From Actinomycetes bacterium (GTDB lineage: Bacteria > Actinomycetota > Actinomycetes > Propionibacteriales > Nocardioidaceae), in assembly GCA_023417775.1 (NCBI GenBank), contig JAEZEJ010000150.1:1-5966 (forward strand): DNA of 5,966 nucleotides. The letters run 5' to 3'. A program made the translations under genes and the position numbers. Under the pieces are notes generated by a model. That model did no database searches. It was not told where the DNA came from and saw only the letters and a list, made by a program, of their open reading frames with translations. Shown piece after piece: positions 4,661-5,966 of this stretch. The first letter of the stretch is position 1. The number at the start of each line of letters is the position of its first letter.

Positions 4661-5966
4661 TCACCTCCTGACATTCGCCGCGAGCGTCGACCAGTCGAGT
4701 GCTCGCTTCTGGATCTTGCCGGTGCCGCCCTTCGGCAGGCTGTCGACGAAGCGCACCTCGTGCGGCACCTTATAGGCCGACAACCGCTCCTTGGCCCACC
4801 CACGGAGGTCGACCGCGTCGAGCGTGGAGCCGGGCCGAAGCGCGATCACCGCGGCGACCTCCTCACCATACCGATCATCGGGGATCCCGATCACCGCGAC
4901 CTCCACGACATCGGGGTGCTCGTACAGCACCTCCTCGACCTCGCGGGGATAGACATTGTAGCCGCCGCGGATGATGAGATCCTTCACGCGATCGACGATC
5001 GTCAGATAGCCGTCGGCGTCCAGCCGCCCGAGATCCCCGGTGTGGAACCAGCCTCCAGCGAGATCCTTCGCATCGGCCTCGGGACGATTCCAGTAGCCGG
5101 CCATGACGCTGAACCCGCGCACCAGCACCTGCCCGACCTCGCCGGTCGGCACGTCGACATCCTGGTCATCGCACACCCGGACCTCGAGGCCCGGCATGGG
5201 CACCCCGACCGTGCCGGCCCGCTGCGCGCGATCGAGCTGGTTGAAGGTCGCGAGCGCCGTCGTCTCGGTGAGCCCGTATCCCTCGAGGATGGTGCACCCG
5301 AACTTCTCGCCGAAGGCCCGCAGGACCTCCGCAGGCAAGGCCGCACCGCCCGAGGTGGCGACCCGCAGCTCCTGGAAGTCCTCCGGGCCGTACGGCCCTC
5401 CCGCGTGCAGCATCGCATTCCACATCGTCGGGACACCGCTGACGATGGTGAGCCGGTCGCGGCGGATCATCTCCAGCATGGCCGCGGCGGTGAACGGGCT
5501 GAGGAGGGAGATCGGGGCGCCCGCGACGAGGGCGGCATTCAGGCACACGGCCTGACCGAACACATGGAACAGCGGGAGCGCGGTGCCGAGCCGATCGTCC
5601 CGGGTCATCCCCACGCGCTCGACCACGACCTGGGCCGCCTTCAGCAGATTGTCCGCCGTCAGCCGCACCCCCTTCGGCTTGCCGGTCGTGCCCGAGGTGT
5701 AGAGCAGGACCGCCGTCTCATCGCCGGTCATCGGCTCCCGCGGGATCGCCGCCGCATCCGGCGCACCCTCCGCGGTGCCGGGGTCGAAGCTCCACACCGG
5801 CAGGCCGGTCCATTCGCCGACCGTCCGGGCGGCCGTGTCCGACTCGTGCCAGGCCAGCAGGAGGGTCGCGCCGCTGTCGCGGGCGATGTAGTCGATCTCG
5901 TGTGCCGTCGCCATCGTGTTGACCGGCACCACGATGACCCCGCCGGCGAGGGCGCCGGCATAGGCC
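4661..5966 (-). CDS. Acyl-CoA ligase (AMP-binding, FadD-like), 5' end outside window
   Basis: An adenylate-forming enzyme that activates a carboxylic acid, probably a fatty acid, with ATP to an acyl-adenylate and transfers it to CoA. 434 residues are visible; roughly 65-80 N-terminal residues are missing beyond the window edge, judging from usual lengths near 500. The ATP-binding loop YTSGTTGKPKG is at 5701-5669, the GYGLTETT motif starts at 5281, and GWFHTGDLGRLDADGYL plus VDRVKDLIIRGGYNVYPRE, with the hinge and CoA-binding elements, follow. The catalytic lysine of PKGGTGKIQ is at 4717-4715. All core motifs are intact, so the enzyme should be active. The frame is open to the window edge, so GTG 5932 is not taken as the start. 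It is the first visible gene of the operon with TetR and FGE. Medium- or long-chain fatty acid is the likely substrate, but aromatic acids cannot be excluded. Confidence 0.93.
   Translation of the reverse strand, partial: AYAGALAGGVIVVPVNTMATAHEIDYIARDSGATLLLAWHESDTAARTVGEWTGLPVWSFDPGTAEGAPDAAAIPREPMTGDETAVLLYTSGTTGKPKGVRLTADNLLKAAQVVVERVGMTRDDRLGTALPLFHVFGQAVCLNAALVAGAPISLLSPFTAAAMLEMIRRDRLTIVSGVPTMWNAMLHAGGPYGPEDFQELRVATSGGAALPAEVLRAFGEKFGCTILEGYGLTETTALATFNQLDRAQRAGTVGVPMPGLEVRVCDDQDVDVPTGEVGQVLVRGFSVMAGYWNRPEADAKDLAGGWFHTGDLGRLDADGYLTIVDRVKDLIIRGGYNVYPREVEEVLYEHPDVVEVAVIGIPDDRYGEEVAAVIALRPGSTLDAVDLRGWAKERLSAYKVPHEVRFVDSLPKGGTGKIQKRALDWSTLAANVRR

Overview
The window is GC-rich with tightly packed, overlapping genes, many GTG starts and GC-only hairpins. 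The protein families (a prototype-type formylglycine-generating enzyme, a TetR regulator beside an acyl-CoA ligase, and a GNAT with a CWCLSYR-type N-terminus) point to a high-GC actinomycete. The genus cannot be told from this sequence. No rRNA, tRNA, CRISPR array or insertion sequence was seen.

Layout from left to right. A minus-strand pair (1709 down to 73) encodes a 66-residue two-helix membrane protein and, overlapping its stop, a 477-residue sodium:solute symporter. A GC-rich hairpin follows at 24-47. The pair is preceded by a divergent intergenic region (1710-1824) holding a GTTGAC tandem/inverted repeat that looks like a regulator-binding site on top of a possible promoter. A plus-strand GNAT acetyltransferase (1825-2391) is read in the opposite direction.

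Convergent to the GNAT lies the remnant of a Phd/VapC-type toxin-antitoxin pair (about 3026 to 2395, minus strand). The antitoxin has no start codon and carries a frameshift. The PIN toxin domain is intact but its expected stop is missing, so its frame runs on antisense through the whole GNAT gene. A perfect 15-bp inverted repeat (3028-3059) separates this wreck from the next operon and contains the stop codon of that operon's last gene.

The right half is one tightly coupled minus-strand operon: an acyl-CoA ligase (cut by the window edge, stop at 4661), a TetR regulator 3 nt downstream (4657-3983), and a formylglycine-generating enzyme overlapping the regulator's stop (3986-3048). The regulator probably senses an acyl-CoA or fatty-acid ligand linked to the ligase. 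Why a sulfatase-activating enzyme sits there is not explained by this window, since no sulfatase is visible. The main points for a second look are the decaying toxin-antitoxin locus, the two palindromic elements, and the ligase-TetR-FGE arrangement. I did not see a clearly new multi-gene system.
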